A stretch of 64,000 nt of DNA from Nymphaea colorata. Lineage: Eukaryota > Streptophyta > Magnoliopsida > Nymphaeales > Nymphaeaceae. The notes under the pieces were generated by a model that had not been told where the DNA came from, ran no database searches, and saw nothing but the letters and a program-made list of their open reading frames with translations. The stretch covers positions 2,568,001-2,632,000 of the forward strand of contig NC_045146.1 of NCBI RefSeq assembly GCF_008831285.2. The letters are read 5' to 3'. This document shows positions 25,083-38,399 of the stretch, in pieces; the first letter of the stretch is position 1, and each line of letters begins with the position of its first letter. Position numbers and translations under genes: made by a program.

Positions 25083-28000
25083 CTACCTTTCATCAACCAG
25101 CTTCTTCAACTTTTTCTGCACTATTTTCTCAAATTCAGCATCCGATGTTGAGAGCAGCTGATTAAGTAACAGTCTTACTCCTAACTCTTTCATGTGTTTA
25201 TATCTTGGTTTAATCCTCTGTTCCAATCTGTAGCCAAAATACTGAGGAAACTTGACAAGATCGGATTTTTTATAATCTGTTGTCAGAAAGAATTCCCATT
25301 TTGGATGCAAATTCTCAGCCAAACTAAAGGTATATAATGTTCCGTATCTTGATACAATCGTTGTTACCTCCTCCATAGCAAAACCTTTCTCCAGAAAAAA
25401 ATCAGTTACAGGTTTCAAGTTAGCCTCTATGCTTAGACCAAATGCCTGAGGTGCTCGTTGAAGCAAAACCGCAGCATTGACCCCCAAGGATTCAAAGTAT
25501 TCGCCTGTGGGTCTCAGCTTATCTTCCACACTGTAACTGACAATATGTGGACACCTTGTCAATATCTTCCCAATGACTTCTGCTGAAATACCCAGTTCTG
25601 CTAGATAGTCTACCGATGCTTTTACTTTCTGTCTGCTATAAGTAAGCAATGCAGGGAACCTATATATAACCTTTGCCCATTGCCTTTTATCAACACCCAA
25701 GCTTTCTAAGTATTTCATCATAGGCATCAAGTTTTCTGAGAAGCTAATACCACACAGTTGAGGCCTTTTAAAAATAATGCTGGGTATGTCCGATTCCGGT
25801 ACCCCAAGTTGAATAAGGAGCTCGACTACTGGCTTGATTTTTCCATCCAAGCTGTAGTATGCAAACGATGGAAACCTTCGAACCATATCCTTGATCTGGC
25901 CATGATCCAAGCCAATCCCCAGGAGGTAGCGCACTTGCATTGGGAGTTGGCCATCAGAGTCCAAGTTACTAACCTTGGAGAGGGCCTTTTTTTTCTTCAT
26001 GTCAATCTTTACACTTGGAGGTGACAATTGGGATGATCTCTCTTTCCCAGGAGGATTTGGGAAGTTCTCAACAATGTCTACCAGAACCTCGCCATGTTCT
26101 TCAAGTAGGGATTCAAGGTAGGGAACTAGAGCTTCTCTGATTTCAAGAGTGGTCAATTCTCTTCCTGAAATGATGAGGATGTGGCAGTCATAAGCCATGA
26201 TTACATCCACAAGAATAAGATAGAAAAAACCGAGTGAAGGAAATCCCAACCTACTAGATAGCGTGATTTATGGACTGAGTGCAGTCTAGAGATTAGATGC
26301 CGAATGAAACAATCTGATTTGTTAATTGTTCTTGCTGTAGTTGCATAGCTCAAACCCAATTTCCGCAAGAATAGGGATAAAACAGCCTTTGCCTCTTCTT
26401 TTTCTGCTGCCAGGAGACTTGAAGAGACTGCTGTAAAGGTGCTGGATCCATCTAAGTCATGATCAGCAACTATATCATACAAAATGCCATTGCATTATTG
26501 AATATGACAAGATGAAATTGCAAAAACCAATATGACTTGCATTTGATAGAAGCTAAAATAGGCAAGAATATGCATTAAACTTAATAGCTTCAATACCAAG
26601 TTTGCTGACATTAGTGGCCCCCAAGTTCATTGACTTCAGGCTAAACAAGTATCAGCGAGAAACACCATGATAATGTGAATGTCACGACATTTTGAAAATT
26701 TCAAAAAAAAAGTGCTATTTTCCTTTAAAAAATCATTCATGTCATCATGCGTGATGTAGAAAGAAAGGAAGAAAAGAACAGAGAGAAGAAAGCAAGAAAT
26801 AAGACAGGAAAGAAAGAAAGAAATGAGCAAGGAAATAAAAGGAGATAAAAAAGAAAGAAAAGAAGGAGAAAAGAAGGAGAAAAGAAGAAAATAAATGAAG
26901 AGAAGAGAGAAAGGAAGAAAGGAGGAAAAGGGGAGAGGAATCAAGGAAGAAAGAAAGAAGAAAATAATGAAAGAGGAAAGAGAGACAGAAAGAACCAATT
27001 TTTAAGATTTGTCTCAATTTCTGTGAAAGTTATCAATATTTTCCCGAGAAAAAACACTTCTTTCAAAGGAACTCTTGACACAACCTTGCCAAGAAATTGC
27101 TGAGAAGTCAGAACTATACTTGTGACTATGATTCAGTTGACATTATTCATTAAAGTCACTACACATGCAATGAACATGTCTTCTGGCTGATAAACTCAAA
27201 CAAAAGTTGATATGAAATGGCAGCTACAAGAATGCAGATGTAACGCAAGGAGTTCAGAAGCCAATCTAGCAGGTGGAAAACATGACTGCCATACAGAATG
27301 CTTAGGAAGTGATGTTAACAGAAGCATACGGAAGTGGGAAGCACCAAATAAGCAATGCAAAAAAGGAGAAGGAAATACATGTGGGACTTAAGAAATATCC
27401 ATTTCTTCAGGTAAAAGAATAAAAGAAGCCAGAAAAGTATGTTTTTTTCAGAAAGTGATTTCAGTAATAATAAGTTTTTCCAGCATGCACAACCTTTTGA
27501 ACTTTGTTTGTTGCTCAGTATAAAGCTAACGGCCAAAGTACTAAGTAAAGCCTAATACCTGATTTTGCTTGGCAGGCAGTGGGCTGCCTAAAAAATTTCA
27601 CTCTCAACCTGCAAAACCAAAATAAAGTAGCATTAGATTTTCTTAAACTAAATACTGAAAATCCCAAAAATATGTTTGACATAATGGGAGAGACTCTAGA
27701 AAAACAATTTGTATTTTCTGCAGCACCACCTCCATGACAAGAATATGAATTGTGATACACGATAGAGTCACATACTGGATACTGTATTAAAATGCCTCCA
27801 AATATGAAGTCATAGGTATGGCATAGACATATGAACAATAACACCGAGGGATATAAGCATTTTTTCTACCTCCCATCAGTCTCTGATTCTGCTGTTACAC
27901 TATAAGTTAAACATAGCATGCTGTCCGAAGCCCCTCATATTCACAAGGGCAAATGTAGATTTATCTTCCAGCTCTTAATTTAGTACCCATTGTATTTTTT

Positions 28001-30759
28001 CTGAAATGAGATGTTTCCGAAATATAACTCATGTTCTTAATTCAATAAAAGCTGAAAACAGACAAAGCAAAACACAGATAAGGTATAGTATACATCTATT
28101 ATGTACAAACTACTTTTGGCTCCCTCTATACCATTACATACATGTATAAACATGAACTTTCAGAATTGTTATGTATTATCTACTTAGTAGAACATATATT
28201 TCAGGCATGTTGTAAAGCAATCAAAATCAACAGCTGACACAAACACATCAAAACTTGATAAGGAAAATAAAAAATTCCGTCATCATTGATTTGGTCCAAA
28301 TTATCAGTTTCAGAAATTAACAACATTAATATATGGATATAGTGTAACACCCGAGAAGTTTAGTCCTGTATCGAAGATTGTGAGGGATCTTCAAAGGCTT
28401 ATAAAGGGAGGCCATTAATGAGATGATTGTCCTGGTTCCTAGCCTTTTTAGGATTGAAACCGAAACTGCTAGGAGGCGGTTTGGGATCCGTCGAACCAGG
28501 GGCCCGAGCCCGAGAGTGGGTTGGGTTGTTACAGTGGTATCAGAGCCGGTTCAACACTCGGACCTAGGATCCCACACGCGCGGACGCATGTGCCTTAAGG
28601 GGGGTGGATTGTAACACCCGGGAAGTTTAGTCCTGTATCGAAGATTGTGAAGGATCTTCAAGGGCTTATAAAGGGAGACCATTAATGAGACAATTGTCCT
28701 GGTTCGGAACCGAAACTGCTAGGGGGCGGGTTGGGATCTGTCGAACCAGGGGCTCGAGCCCGGGAGTGGGTCGGGTTGTTACATATAGCTTTTCAATCAG
28801 GCAAAAAGTGCATGTAGCTTGCTTCTCTCATGCGAATAAGGTGTTTAAAGGAATTTTTTCCAGTGATAAAAAGGAGACAAAATCAGGCACAAATACTTGT
28901 GTCTATACACAGGGATATAGACCAAATATACCATGCCAAGCAATTTGTATCCTTTAGTTTCCACATGAGATGTGATCAACATGATTGATTTTGTAAGGAT
29001 AGATCTTGGACTGTTCATAGGATGCATATAATGTCTATGTACAAAGGTCTGAAAAGCAAAGGTCAAACAACTTCATAAATATATTACTCTCAAATATCAT
29101 GTTTTTCAGTTGAATAACATGGTTCAAGTATCTATTCTTAGCAAAAGGTTCACAATGAAAATGACTATGGTTCTAGATTTCTAAAGTAATTATTTGAAAT
29201 TTCACTAAAATATGTGTATGTTTGTGCGCATGCATGAATGAGTTCAGCCACTCCTAACTTGGAACTGGTTTTTTCACCCCCTGTATTCTCTCTCACTCTC
29301 TCCCCTATTTTTCGTCTCCCCCTTCCCTTTCTTAATTTTTCCATCTACACAACTATCATCCCTGCCCTAGGATTGGTGGATCCTAGGGAAAGCAGGGGAC
29401 CTGAGAAGCCAGTCGCATAATGGAACCGGTTTTAATCATTTTCCATCATGAGTGCTTTACTCAAGTGCCTGTAGCAATAACATAGTCTGAATGTCACATC
29501 TGTGAAAATCACATTAAGGTTATAGTTTCTGTTCATTTAGTTTGACATTGAAGCAGAATTTCTGAGACCAGTGATTAGGTTTAAAATTTTGGGGTTTAAC
29601 TGTTGAGGTTGTAGAAGGTTTACAGCCATCTAAATAATTTTTCGAGGCAAAAGCTGTTGAATAGGTGGGTTCAGCAAAACAACATACACCCAATGAAGGT
29701 ACTGGCATCTTTCCGCATGTGCCAGATGGGATGGGAACTTCCTAAGTGTTCTTTATGATACAGGAAATATTACAGCTTCCGATTTTATATAACCAGTTTT
29801 CCTCGTTGCAGTATTAAGGCACTTTGAGTAATGTTAGTCAGTGAATTTGAAGGCTCCGTGTGGAGTTGATCCATCAGATGTCAAGTTTGGCTGCCAGTAT
29901 GAAGTGGATGCACGGATAACCGACAATGGCAATCTCTATAAGGCAAAACTCAGGTGATGCTAATTTCTATAAGACAAACAAGCAATTTACAGCGATCCAC
30001 AGCCCCTTTCGGATCCCCAGATGACCAAACCATTTCCCCTACAGCACACTATTTATGGAATTAACTATGTATAGTAAGCTACATGTTTTTGCCTTTTCCG
30101 TTTCATAAATAGGTAACTGATAATGCAGCAGGAGAAAGGAGAATATCTATTGCTTAGTTGTACATCGTCAGGGCTTTCACAGTACGATTTTTAAATTCAG
30201 TTCCAGAGATTCTCTTGTTCTCCCCCTGCATCACACTCAACCAATCAACCTTCACTAACCACGAAAACTCATCACAAAGAAAAGAATCCCTATAGTGCCC
30301 ATAAACTAATCACCGACCAGCAAATGAAACCGGCACCTAGAGCTTTCAGCACAAACACATATCGCAACTTGCAACTATTTCTCTTCGAACTCAACAGTAA
30401 CAACATTGGTGTCATTATAAACTGAAAAAAGAATCACCCAGCTCTTCAATTCGACGCCAATTGCATGTCTCAACTAAAATGGTGCTCCCCAAACCCCCAA
30501 AGTTGAAAAATAAAGGAAAGGAGATAAACCCAATTAGGCTAACAGCTTAAAGCACAAGCTAACAGAGAGATATTTCCTTAGAATAAACGGCAGACAGGAA
30601 AACAAAAAAAAACTAAAAAACTAAAAGAAGAGAAGGAGGGGGTTGTGAAAAAAAGGTGGGAAAGCACCTTATCACGGAAGTGGGGGGAACCAGTATAGGC
30701 ATGGTTGGGAGCTCAAACACTAGTTGCTTTGGAGCATGAAGTACAGAGAAAGCTTCCAT
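25083..30759 (-). CDS. MTERF5: chloroplast mTERF protein (MTERF5/MDA1-like), four exons, 480 aa
   Basis: This is a mitochondrial-transcription-termination-factor-type helical repeat protein; plant MTERF5 acts in chloroplast transcription (psbEFLJ). Minus-strand exons are 30668-30759, 27559-27608, 26251-26469 and 25083-26164. All have GT-AG borders with matching phases, totalling 1443 nt. Exon 1 begins MEAFSVLHAPKQLVF and looks like a chloroplast transit peptide rich in hydrophobic and hydroxyl residues with no acidic cluster. Exon 3 reads SLLAAEKEEAKAVLSLFL. Residues about 195-460 are tandem mTERF repeats with the usual RFP, RCP and KFP hallmarks, for example RFPALLTYS, RCPHIVSYS and KFPQYFGY. 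Length fits the family (about 490 aa). Intron 1 holds a TRIM element and intron 2 a polypurine tract. The clade call (MTERF5 rather than another chloroplast mTERF) is from memory of family motifs. Confidence 0.87.
26757..26996 (+). repeat. 240-bp polypurine tract in mTERF intron 2
   Basis: The plus strand is almost only A and G (GAAA, GGAA and AGAG units) for about 240 bp, so the mTERF pre-mRNA is a polypyrimidine run here. It lies inside the intron 26470-27558. It has no coding meaning; apparent long frames are artefacts of composition. Confidence 0.85.
28343..28783 (+). mobile_element. complete TRIM retrotransposon, 441 bp
   Basis: This terminal-repeat retrotransposon in miniature has LTRs at 28343-28533 (191 bp) and 28610-28783 (174 bp), both beginning TGTAACACCCG and ending GTTGTTACA. 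Next to the left LTR is the primer-binding site TGGTATCAGAGCC (28535-28547). Before the right LTR is a polypurine tract, AAGGGGGGTGG (about 28597-28607). The internal part is only 76 bp and has no coding capacity. The perfect 5-bp target duplication TATAG flanks it (28338-28342 and 28784-28788). The left LTR differs mainly by about 17 extra bases containing CCTAGCCTTTTTAGG. It lies in intron 1 of the mTERF gene, opposite in orientation, and must rely on another element's enzymes. Confidence 0.95.
28535..28547 (+). promoter_or_regulatory. TRIM primer-binding site
   Basis: TGGTATCAGAGCC is complementary to the 3' end of initiator tRNA-Met, one base after the left LTR of the TRIM element. Confidence 0.9.
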
Positions 30760-32441
30760 CTCTTCTTCTTCTTCTTCTCCACTCTTTGGCTGCCTCTAAT
30801 CGACAAGTATAAAAAAGGCACAAAGGGAAGGGTGGGGTTCTTCCCGTCGCTCGCTCCTATTGGACTGCGTTACCGCGCCTTCTCTGACATATTGACATCC
30901 AAGATTCTAGTTCTTCTGCAAATAGATAGGCCTGTTCTGCTACCCCTCTCCATGCTCTCGGGCGGGATCGGATATTTGAAAAGACCCGATCGATCGCACA
31001 AATCCAGATTCAGCAGCAGCCCATGCTTCCGTTGTGGACGAGCGGCCGAGCCCGTGGGACTATCCTTCAACATGCCGACCACTCTTTTTTTTTTTTATCT
31101 CCCTTGCATTGTCCGGTGGAGATTCTACCGGGCAAATTTGATCGTGTTGTTTCATCATACTGTGGAGATTTTATTAGGGTAAGTTTAATTGTCAAGAAAT
31201 TTACTTTTTAGTGGGTTAATTTGAAATTAGAAGTTCTGGGTTTTCAGTTGGATGCTTTCCCATAATCTTGAGAGCCAGTATAACTCAACCTAGTCTCTAG
31301 GGTCTCTAGGTGTATAGCATAGTTGGTTGATAGGTTAGTGAGAGCTAGTTGTTAGTTTGATTTCTATAAGTTTTACTCCTTTCATTCCTTAGTAACCTAA
31401 CAAGGCTGTCAAGTCAAAGTATTCAAATGAATGACAAAGTTCCTTGTTGGCCCAAAAGAAAGCACATTGAACGGGCCCAACCGACCCTAGAGTGCTTCTA
31501 TTTTGGTGCTCAGGCTTAAAGCAGGACTCATGATAGTGATCCATGAACCTCAAGTATACATTGATCATCAATCTTTTTTTTAAGATTTCAGATGTATCCA
31601 TGTTCCCAAATCATTGCTAGTTTGAACCTCACTCAACAGACTGGTATCGGATTGAGAGGATCACTGCTCATGCATTTGCTCAAGCTCATTCAGATAACTA
31701 AGCCATTTCAAGCATGATATTGCTAATTAGGTAGTCTTGGTTCAAATAGAGAAAATATTTGAACATGTGGCAAGTAAACTTAAGAATGTAATCAAATATT
31801 CCCATTCATCTCTTAGTCAAGCCCAGACTACTTCGACTAGTTTTCTCTCTTATCCTCCAAATTTCCTTCAAACATATTTGAAGTATGAGTAAAATCAAGT
31901 TGGTTCCGTTTAGGCTCGTGCAAAGATTGGTTCATTGAAGCTCGATCCACGCGCAAGTCAAATGAAGAAGCCATGCTTAAGCCGTGCTTCAGTTTAATGT
32001 GTATAAAGATGGCCATGGAAACATGTATTGTACCAAGACGGACCATGAGCTGACTTTTAAGACCATTGGCCTTAAACCAGGCTAAAAACAAGCTGCCCAA
32101 TAAGTGTTTGTATTGCAGCGGCCCTTCTTATCCCCAAACCAAATTGTCAGAAACTCAAAAGAATGCCAAAATGGAAAAGGATCACATGGAAGTGCAAAGA
32201 TTGGAACTTGATTTCAAAAATGCGTCTTACATTTCTCAACAGTTTTATGACATGCGTTTCCTGATCTACAAACTTGAATTAGACATCAGAAAACACTACT
32301 GAATCAAACTGAACCAAGCGTCAACTATGACCAATCCTGCTAACAAGTGGGTGTGCAAAATTTAGAAATATAAACAGCAGCTAACTTTAAATAAAACTAG
32401 CCTAGACTAATGGAGCTCCTCCATTGCTTTTCGCCCTCTGG
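30760..32441. other. intergenic between mTERF 5' end and beta-galactosidase 3' end
   Basis: Both neighbours are on the minus strand, so this should hold the mTERF promoter (right of 30759) and the beta-galactosidase terminator and 3' UTR (left of 32442). The first 400 bp are comparatively GC-rich. I see no further gene; short open frames at 30870-31082 and 31837-32302 have no domains. Confidence 0.5.
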
Positions 32442-35400
32442 TTAACACAGAGCTTCAACGGCCAAACTCATTGTGGGGAGACGGCAACTGCTCTTAAAAT
32501 CTTCTTCAGAGACGGATACCGAGCAGCTCTCACGACCCAGGCATGCCTGCATAAACAGCAATAGTACTTCCTCTTAGTCTCTGACATACTATAGGCATCG
32601 GGTTGTCATTAAGGTGCAGACTCAGTGGATTCGGAGCCTACTCCATTAACACCTTATACAAATTCAAAGACAAAACTCTAGCGGAATCTTGTTCATGCTA
32701 CCAATCCGCTAGGAGCTACTAGAAAGGATCTAACAGAAAGTTGCAAGAGTTTGCAGCCTGATGTATACTCGAGTTTGAATCCAGTCTGCTCTCAATTATA
32801 TCCAATATTTCAATTTTGAATTCAATCTGAACTCTGAAGTGCATTCAGAATTCAGATCGTATTTTAATCATCCGAATGTTGAGATAGATGGATTGAACAG
32901 TTTCATTTTTAATTAAAACAAAAATGAGTTCAGGCCCCTCGTTAAAAGAGGGAGAGGGAGACAGCATACCTTCTCCAAGATTGATTGGGAGTCGGGGGCA
33001 TGGCAGCTTCCGATTTTAAAGGCACCACAAGACCCTTGCGGGTCACCAAAGGATGCGAATTTGATGGATGATATGGTTCTTCCAGATGGGCATTGCAGGT
33101 GCACCAACTGCTTATCATCCCCACTTCCCTTAGAAGAAGCAGAGGAACACAATCTGTCATTGTGAACTGTCTTGAAAGACACACCAGAGGGTTCCCCTCC
33201 CACTTCCTCGAACAGCACCAAAGTGTTGCTACCTTCTTGGAGCCATGATCTCGGAACATGGTACCTATCAAGCATAGGAACGGAAACATAAAATTTATAC
33301 CAGATTCACAAAATGATTCACATTTATCCACGTAGGCTTGTGCTTTGAAACGTGATAAGATCAGAGCTTACCGTCTTTGAGTTGGTTCATCACAGCCAGT
33401 AGTGCACTTGCTTGGGCCATATGCTCCTTTGTAGTCACATGGCGTCGAGCACTCATTCTTAGGAGCCGTATACAGAGGCCAGTATCGACCAATGTTCTTC
33501 CCATTGACCCAAGCATACCCCTTCCCCATGCTTCCAAGATCAACAACTACAGCATCCTCACCTTCTGGTGCTTCAAACTCGGCCTGTCACAAATAAATGA
33601 AGTAAATCTGAGTCCCAGAAGTGCAGAAGGTTGGACATTTTCTCAACCACCAAAACCCATTTTGCGGACTGACATGTGAGAAAAGCAATAACATTTATGT
33701 ATAGCAGTAAAGTGACAGCGGGAAAGCATATGACCTTGTACCAAGTTAGAGAGCTATTCCTTGGGAGGCCCTTTGTTCTCCATCTGAAAGTTTCAGGAGA
33801 GTTGGAGAGATCTTCTAGGCCTTTTAAGCCGGTCTGTTTAGCCAAAAACAGTTATCATTAGAAGTCTAGAGGCAAAATAATTTGCTATTATGGTCATTTT
33901 CAAGTGATAGTTACAAAATGACAAAACAAGGCTACCTTGTACATCCATAACTTTGAGGTCAAGTCCTTTGTGGCATTGTTTTGGCCCACAATTTCAACAG
34001 GTCCGCTGCTGATTCCAGCAGGGGCCAAGTCAAAGAAAGCTCCATAGTTCTATTCAAGAAGATCAAAAGAGCAGTAGACTTTAGCATAAGTTTGATGGTC
34101 TATGAATATTTTTATACATAAACATTTGCATATGTACTATTTGTGTTGTATAGTGACTGCACGTGCATTAGGTTATGTGTTAGAAGTCTATCTATATGTA
34201 GGTGCCTGCTGCAATTATTGAATTGTGTGGAGATGAATTTGTTACCTGGAGGCCAACGGTAACACTGAGAAGTGTTATGTAGTTCTTCCCTGGTTTGAGT
34301 TCAACTGGTTGCTCAACCACAAAGGTACCACGTCCATATCCAAATCCTGAGTTCCGAGCATAATAATAATAAGTCAACATTATGATGTCAGTCTAACTGG
34401 TTCGTCCATGCAGTGAGAGAGCGAGAGAGATCTCTTACCAACATGCACATGATTGACAAAAATATGGAGTGCGTGTCCAGATGTATTCACCCTCAAAACA
34501 ACTTGGCCATTGTTCCAGAAAGGATCCTCCTCTGAGACATGAACACTGAATGCAGACAGTGAGCCATATTAGCAACAACTCATTGCTTTTAAACTAGCTT
34601 TTTAGGCCCAGGGCGAGGTACTGACTGGAAGATTTATGATGATAGAAACGAGTTTTATCAAACAGGAGGCCCTCATTCAGATCAATATATAGAATACCTC
34701 TACAGTTGAATACCATGACTGGAGCAGGACATAAATCATGGAGATCAAGATAGGCTTACCCAGTTGAATACCACAAGTAGTCACTGTGGTCTACTGTTGT
34801 AGAGATTTGTTCCAAAAGTTTCTGTGCAGGGAAGACATCTGGAGCCCTCAAGTTATAAAAAACCAGCTCCTTATGCCATTGCCAGTTTCTGAGTGCGTGG
34901 CCACTTGCATCTTCCTTTACACTGATGAGAGACGTGGGTACATTTACCTGAACCCAAAAACAAGGTCAAAATAACAATGGTAATTAGGAATATACTAGGT
35001 CAGGTGCTACCATGTGGTTCCATTAAAATTCATAGTGGACAATTACATTTCTCTAGGAACTAACCTTTGCACTGTTGAAAACAGCATTCTTGCAATCAGG
35101 CAATATACTAACAGACCAAGCAGGTAAAAAGTATTTGATCCCATTGAATGTAACTGTGGCATCAACAGAATCATTGGTATTACTCAAGAAACATCCAGAT
35201 GTTCCGTCCTCTGTTTTGTAGATTGATGCCTGCAATGCCATCACGTTGAAGTTTTAGGTCATTTATTACGGACAACCTGAATTTGAACGAAGAAGCTTTA
35301 CTAGAAGAGGAAGAAAAGAGAAACGAAGAAAAACTCAGGGGCTACCACTAGCTGATCTCCGAGGGTGATGTTCTGTCTTGTACCATAAGTAAGAGCCTTC

Positions 35401-37576
35401 TCCATCATCTTAAGAGAAGAATGAAGATCCTTCAAGTGCCCCCACTTTGGTTGTCTAGCATATCCTGCAAAGGCAGCACATATTGAGGATCTGATTTTGG
35501 CCATATCATGGTCATGGACGCACTTTTAATCTTTTTAAAGTACCATATTCATCAAGAGGTGCATCATAGTCATATGATGTAGTGATGAATGGGCCACCTG
35601 CACTTCTGTCAAAATTGGTTCCTCCATGATACTGCCATAATTAAAGTAGAAAAGAATCAGTTTCTTAGCATTTAACTTTGGAATAGAATGGATGAAAGCC
35701 TCTTTATGGTCTCAAAACGAACTTGGATGACATAATAAAACCTTAAATACACACTTAAAAAATGCAGTATACCGACCATGTAATAGTTTTGCAAGGTTCC
35801 GCCAGTTTGGAAAAATCTTGCCACAGCATAAGCAATATCTTCAACAGGTCTATGAGGATGAGTACCTCCATAGTTCTTGAACCTGAATGAGTAATTCAGA
35901 AAATTTTTCAAATTTACCAAGATTAGAGGGGAAATAAAAGTACGAAATAGTTAACACATGGAGATCCAAAACCAACCATCCAGTCCAATTCTCAGTCCAC
36001 ATCTTTGGGCTCGTTGAAGAGTTGGGCTCAAACTGGTCGCAGTAGAATCCATTACATGTGTTAATCTGTTTTGAATTGTTGGTTAATTCAATGTTCCGAA
36101 TTAATATAAAGCCCAAGAAAAGGTTACAGAGAAACAAAACATTAAAAAAAAAAGAGAAATCACCATTGGTGGTGGTGCATCTGATTCTTGACACATGATC
36201 CATGGAACAGAAACATTCATAGAAAGAGCCAACTTCGCAGCCCAATTTAGATAAGCCTTTCCAGCATTGCCATAAGGTGAAATCACATTTCCATACTCAT
36301 TTTCGATCTGAATTACCATCATTTGGTTAGAACTACTGCAATCAAGATAAAACTCCTGCAATCAAGAAGAAACACAATCATGCAGAGCTTTTTCTCTAAA
36401 CACCTGGAGTAGGATGATGGGACCTCCTTGGGATGCCAACAGTCCAGCTTCCTTGATCATGTACACAATCTTCCTTGTGAAAGTAGCCATTTCATACTGG
36501 GAGAAAAAAAAAAAGGAAACGGAATGTCAATCATTCTCTCTCTCTCCCCCTGTGTGTGTGTGTGTGAGTGTGTGTGATGGCATTGAATGGCCTTTCTTAC
36601 GTTTCCCATTCCGAGGTTCGAGGTTTGAGATTCTTGGTCAAGTAACAGTTGTGGCACCACCACCACTGAGAGAAATAACTTGCATGATTAGACTACTAAC
36701 CTCAAACGCTGCATTGTTTGTTCTCATCTGCAGCCCGGGAATGTTATGAAGCCAAACGGGTAATCCCCTAAAAAATGCAGAAAATAAGATGGATTGCTAT
36801 CTTCCGGCTCAAGTATCTTTTGAAACCGTAAGGAAGAACAATAATAATAAAAAAAAAAATCAAAATGTCATTGTCTGCCATCTATGAAATTCTCTGCAAG
36901 TAAGAAGATGTAAAACCAATGGGTTTTTATATACAAACCAATTATGTGATTTATCAGTTAATGAGAAGAAAACTCACCCATAATTCCATTCAGCACAGAC
37001 ATAGGGACCAATCCGAATTATTGCATATAACCCTGCTTGCTGGACAGCCTTCACGAACTTAATGAAATCCAGCCTGCCTTCAAAATTATACTGCACCATT
37101 CACATAATATTATTGTCATAAAATGTTGCTCCAAGTGAAAGGCGAGACAGTCATGGCTGAACATGAGCCAAGATTGAGAATGTTAGTTCGTGTTCATCAA
37201 CGGGCTCAGAAGGTATATATGAGCTTGAAAAATTGACAGCTCAAACAAAAACAAGCGGAGCTCAAGTTCTGTTGACTGCTTTCTACTCCTCAGGAATGAG
37301 ATGGAGCTTAATGAGGTTGGCTCAATCCAGCCAGCTCACTCAACCTCCTGGTGCACCAACATTAAGTAGTACCAAAGGAAGTTTGTTAAAGATCAAGGTT
37401 GCATACCTGACGACGTTCAGGCTCATGTGCATTCCAAAAAATGTACGTCTCGATAGCATCCAACCCTCCTTCCTTGGCCTTCTGGAACAACCCGGGCCAC
37501 ATCTGAAACAAAGATTAATGTTTGAACAAGTGAATCCTCATGCTAAATTTGAGATAACCTACAAACTATGTAAGAG

Positions 37577-37626
<50 letters not shown>

Positions 37627-38294
37627 AGCTGACATCCGAATGACGGACGTCCGTAGGATTTCAATAAACCCGCACACTATGTAAGACATGCTTGGAAGAC
37701 TTATGAGTAGACATGTTGGTGGATGGCTAAACATTTAAAAACTGTCACTATACCATAAACCGCTGTTAGTGTGTCCTCTATCTAAAAACTTTTAGAGAGG
37801 GATTTTAAATATTTAACCTTCTGGCATCATCTAGCGGCCGATCAGCTGGTTTCATTTCATTTACTTTATGCGTGTATTTTATGTGTATGTGTGGCAAGAA
37901 CAACCTTTTCAAACTGAAAGTATTGATTTTCAAGCAGTAATAATATAGACACAAGTAGTAGTGGCTTCATGTTCGTGAGGGGAACGAAGACCACGCTTTG
38001 GCAATCAAACAGCACCGGCGAACATAAAAAGGCATGCACAAAACTAAGCACGATAGTAACGCGCGGGCTGCCATTAATGGCGCGCCTGCGGGAGAGACAG
38101 CTCACTGATCATCCTACCTCCGGCGTGCTGCGCGGGTAATGAATGGATCCCGAGATAATAATCCGGCGCCGGCCGTCGAGCAGGAGGCTCCTCCCGTCAT
38201 GGCTAACCACGAGAGGCTTCCCCCCAGCGGCTACCCCAAAGAATACAGCTACAGAAAGAAGAACTATGGCGACCCTTAGTACTGAAGACGCCAT
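32442..38294 (-). CDS. beta-galactosidase (GH35) with C-terminal SUEL-type lectin domain, 19 exons, 825 aa
   Basis: This is a secreted glycosyl hydrolase that removes terminal beta-D-galactose from wall polysaccharides or glycoproteins in the apoplast. Minus-strand exons: 38118-38294, 37407-37502, 36978-37090, 36701-36767, 36404-36496, 36164-36307, 35977-36065, 35777-35882, 35544-35631, 35346-35464, 35065-35229, 34760-34947, 34439-34545, 34246-34346, 33936-34049, 33735-33833, 33372-33583, 32970-33264, 32442-32546. Every junction is GT-AG and the phases close (2478 nt). Residues 1-24 are a signal peptide ([17 protein letters not shown]). The GH35 signature [13 protein letters not shown] gives acid/base Glu186; TENWTGW gives nucleophile Glu255. 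Residues about 745-825 are the Cys-rich galactose-binding lectin domain found in a subset of plant BGALs. Nothing is missing. It resembles the BGAL7/15 group, but that placement is uncertain. Confidence 0.96.
37580..37625. repeat. (TC)n(TA)n compound microsatellite in intron 1
   Basis: A TC run is followed by a TA run within intron 1 of the beta-galactosidase. The duplicated fragment has the matching microsatellite at about 45190-45232, which shows that the repeat predates the duplication. Confidence 0.85.
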
Positions 38295-38381
38295 TGTTCT
38301 CCTAAGAAAAAAGAGAAATCTAGCTTCTTCTTCTTCTATTCAAAGAAGAAAGACGAGCGGCACTCAGTGTAATACACCCTC

Positions 38382-38391
38382 CTAATTTATA
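38382..38391 (-). promoter_or_regulatory. TATA box of the beta-galactosidase gene
   Basis: The minus strand reads TATAAATTAG about 90 bp before the ATG at 38294, a proper distance for a plant TATA box. The same motif and flanks recur in the duplicated fragment at about 46802-46811. Confidence 0.6.
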
Positions 38392-38399
38392 CAGAGAAT

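Noticed and set aside
26636-27017. Serine/phenylalanine/leucine-rich open frames of 90-120 codons on the minus strand
   Set aside because: They are translations of the polypyrimidine strand of the intronic purine tract and have no domain.
30870-31182. Overlapping frames of 70 and 152 codons upstream of the mTERF start
   Set aside because: The mTERF coding start at 30759 has a good transit peptide and phase-matched splicing; these frames are upstream GC-rich promoter or UTR sequence.
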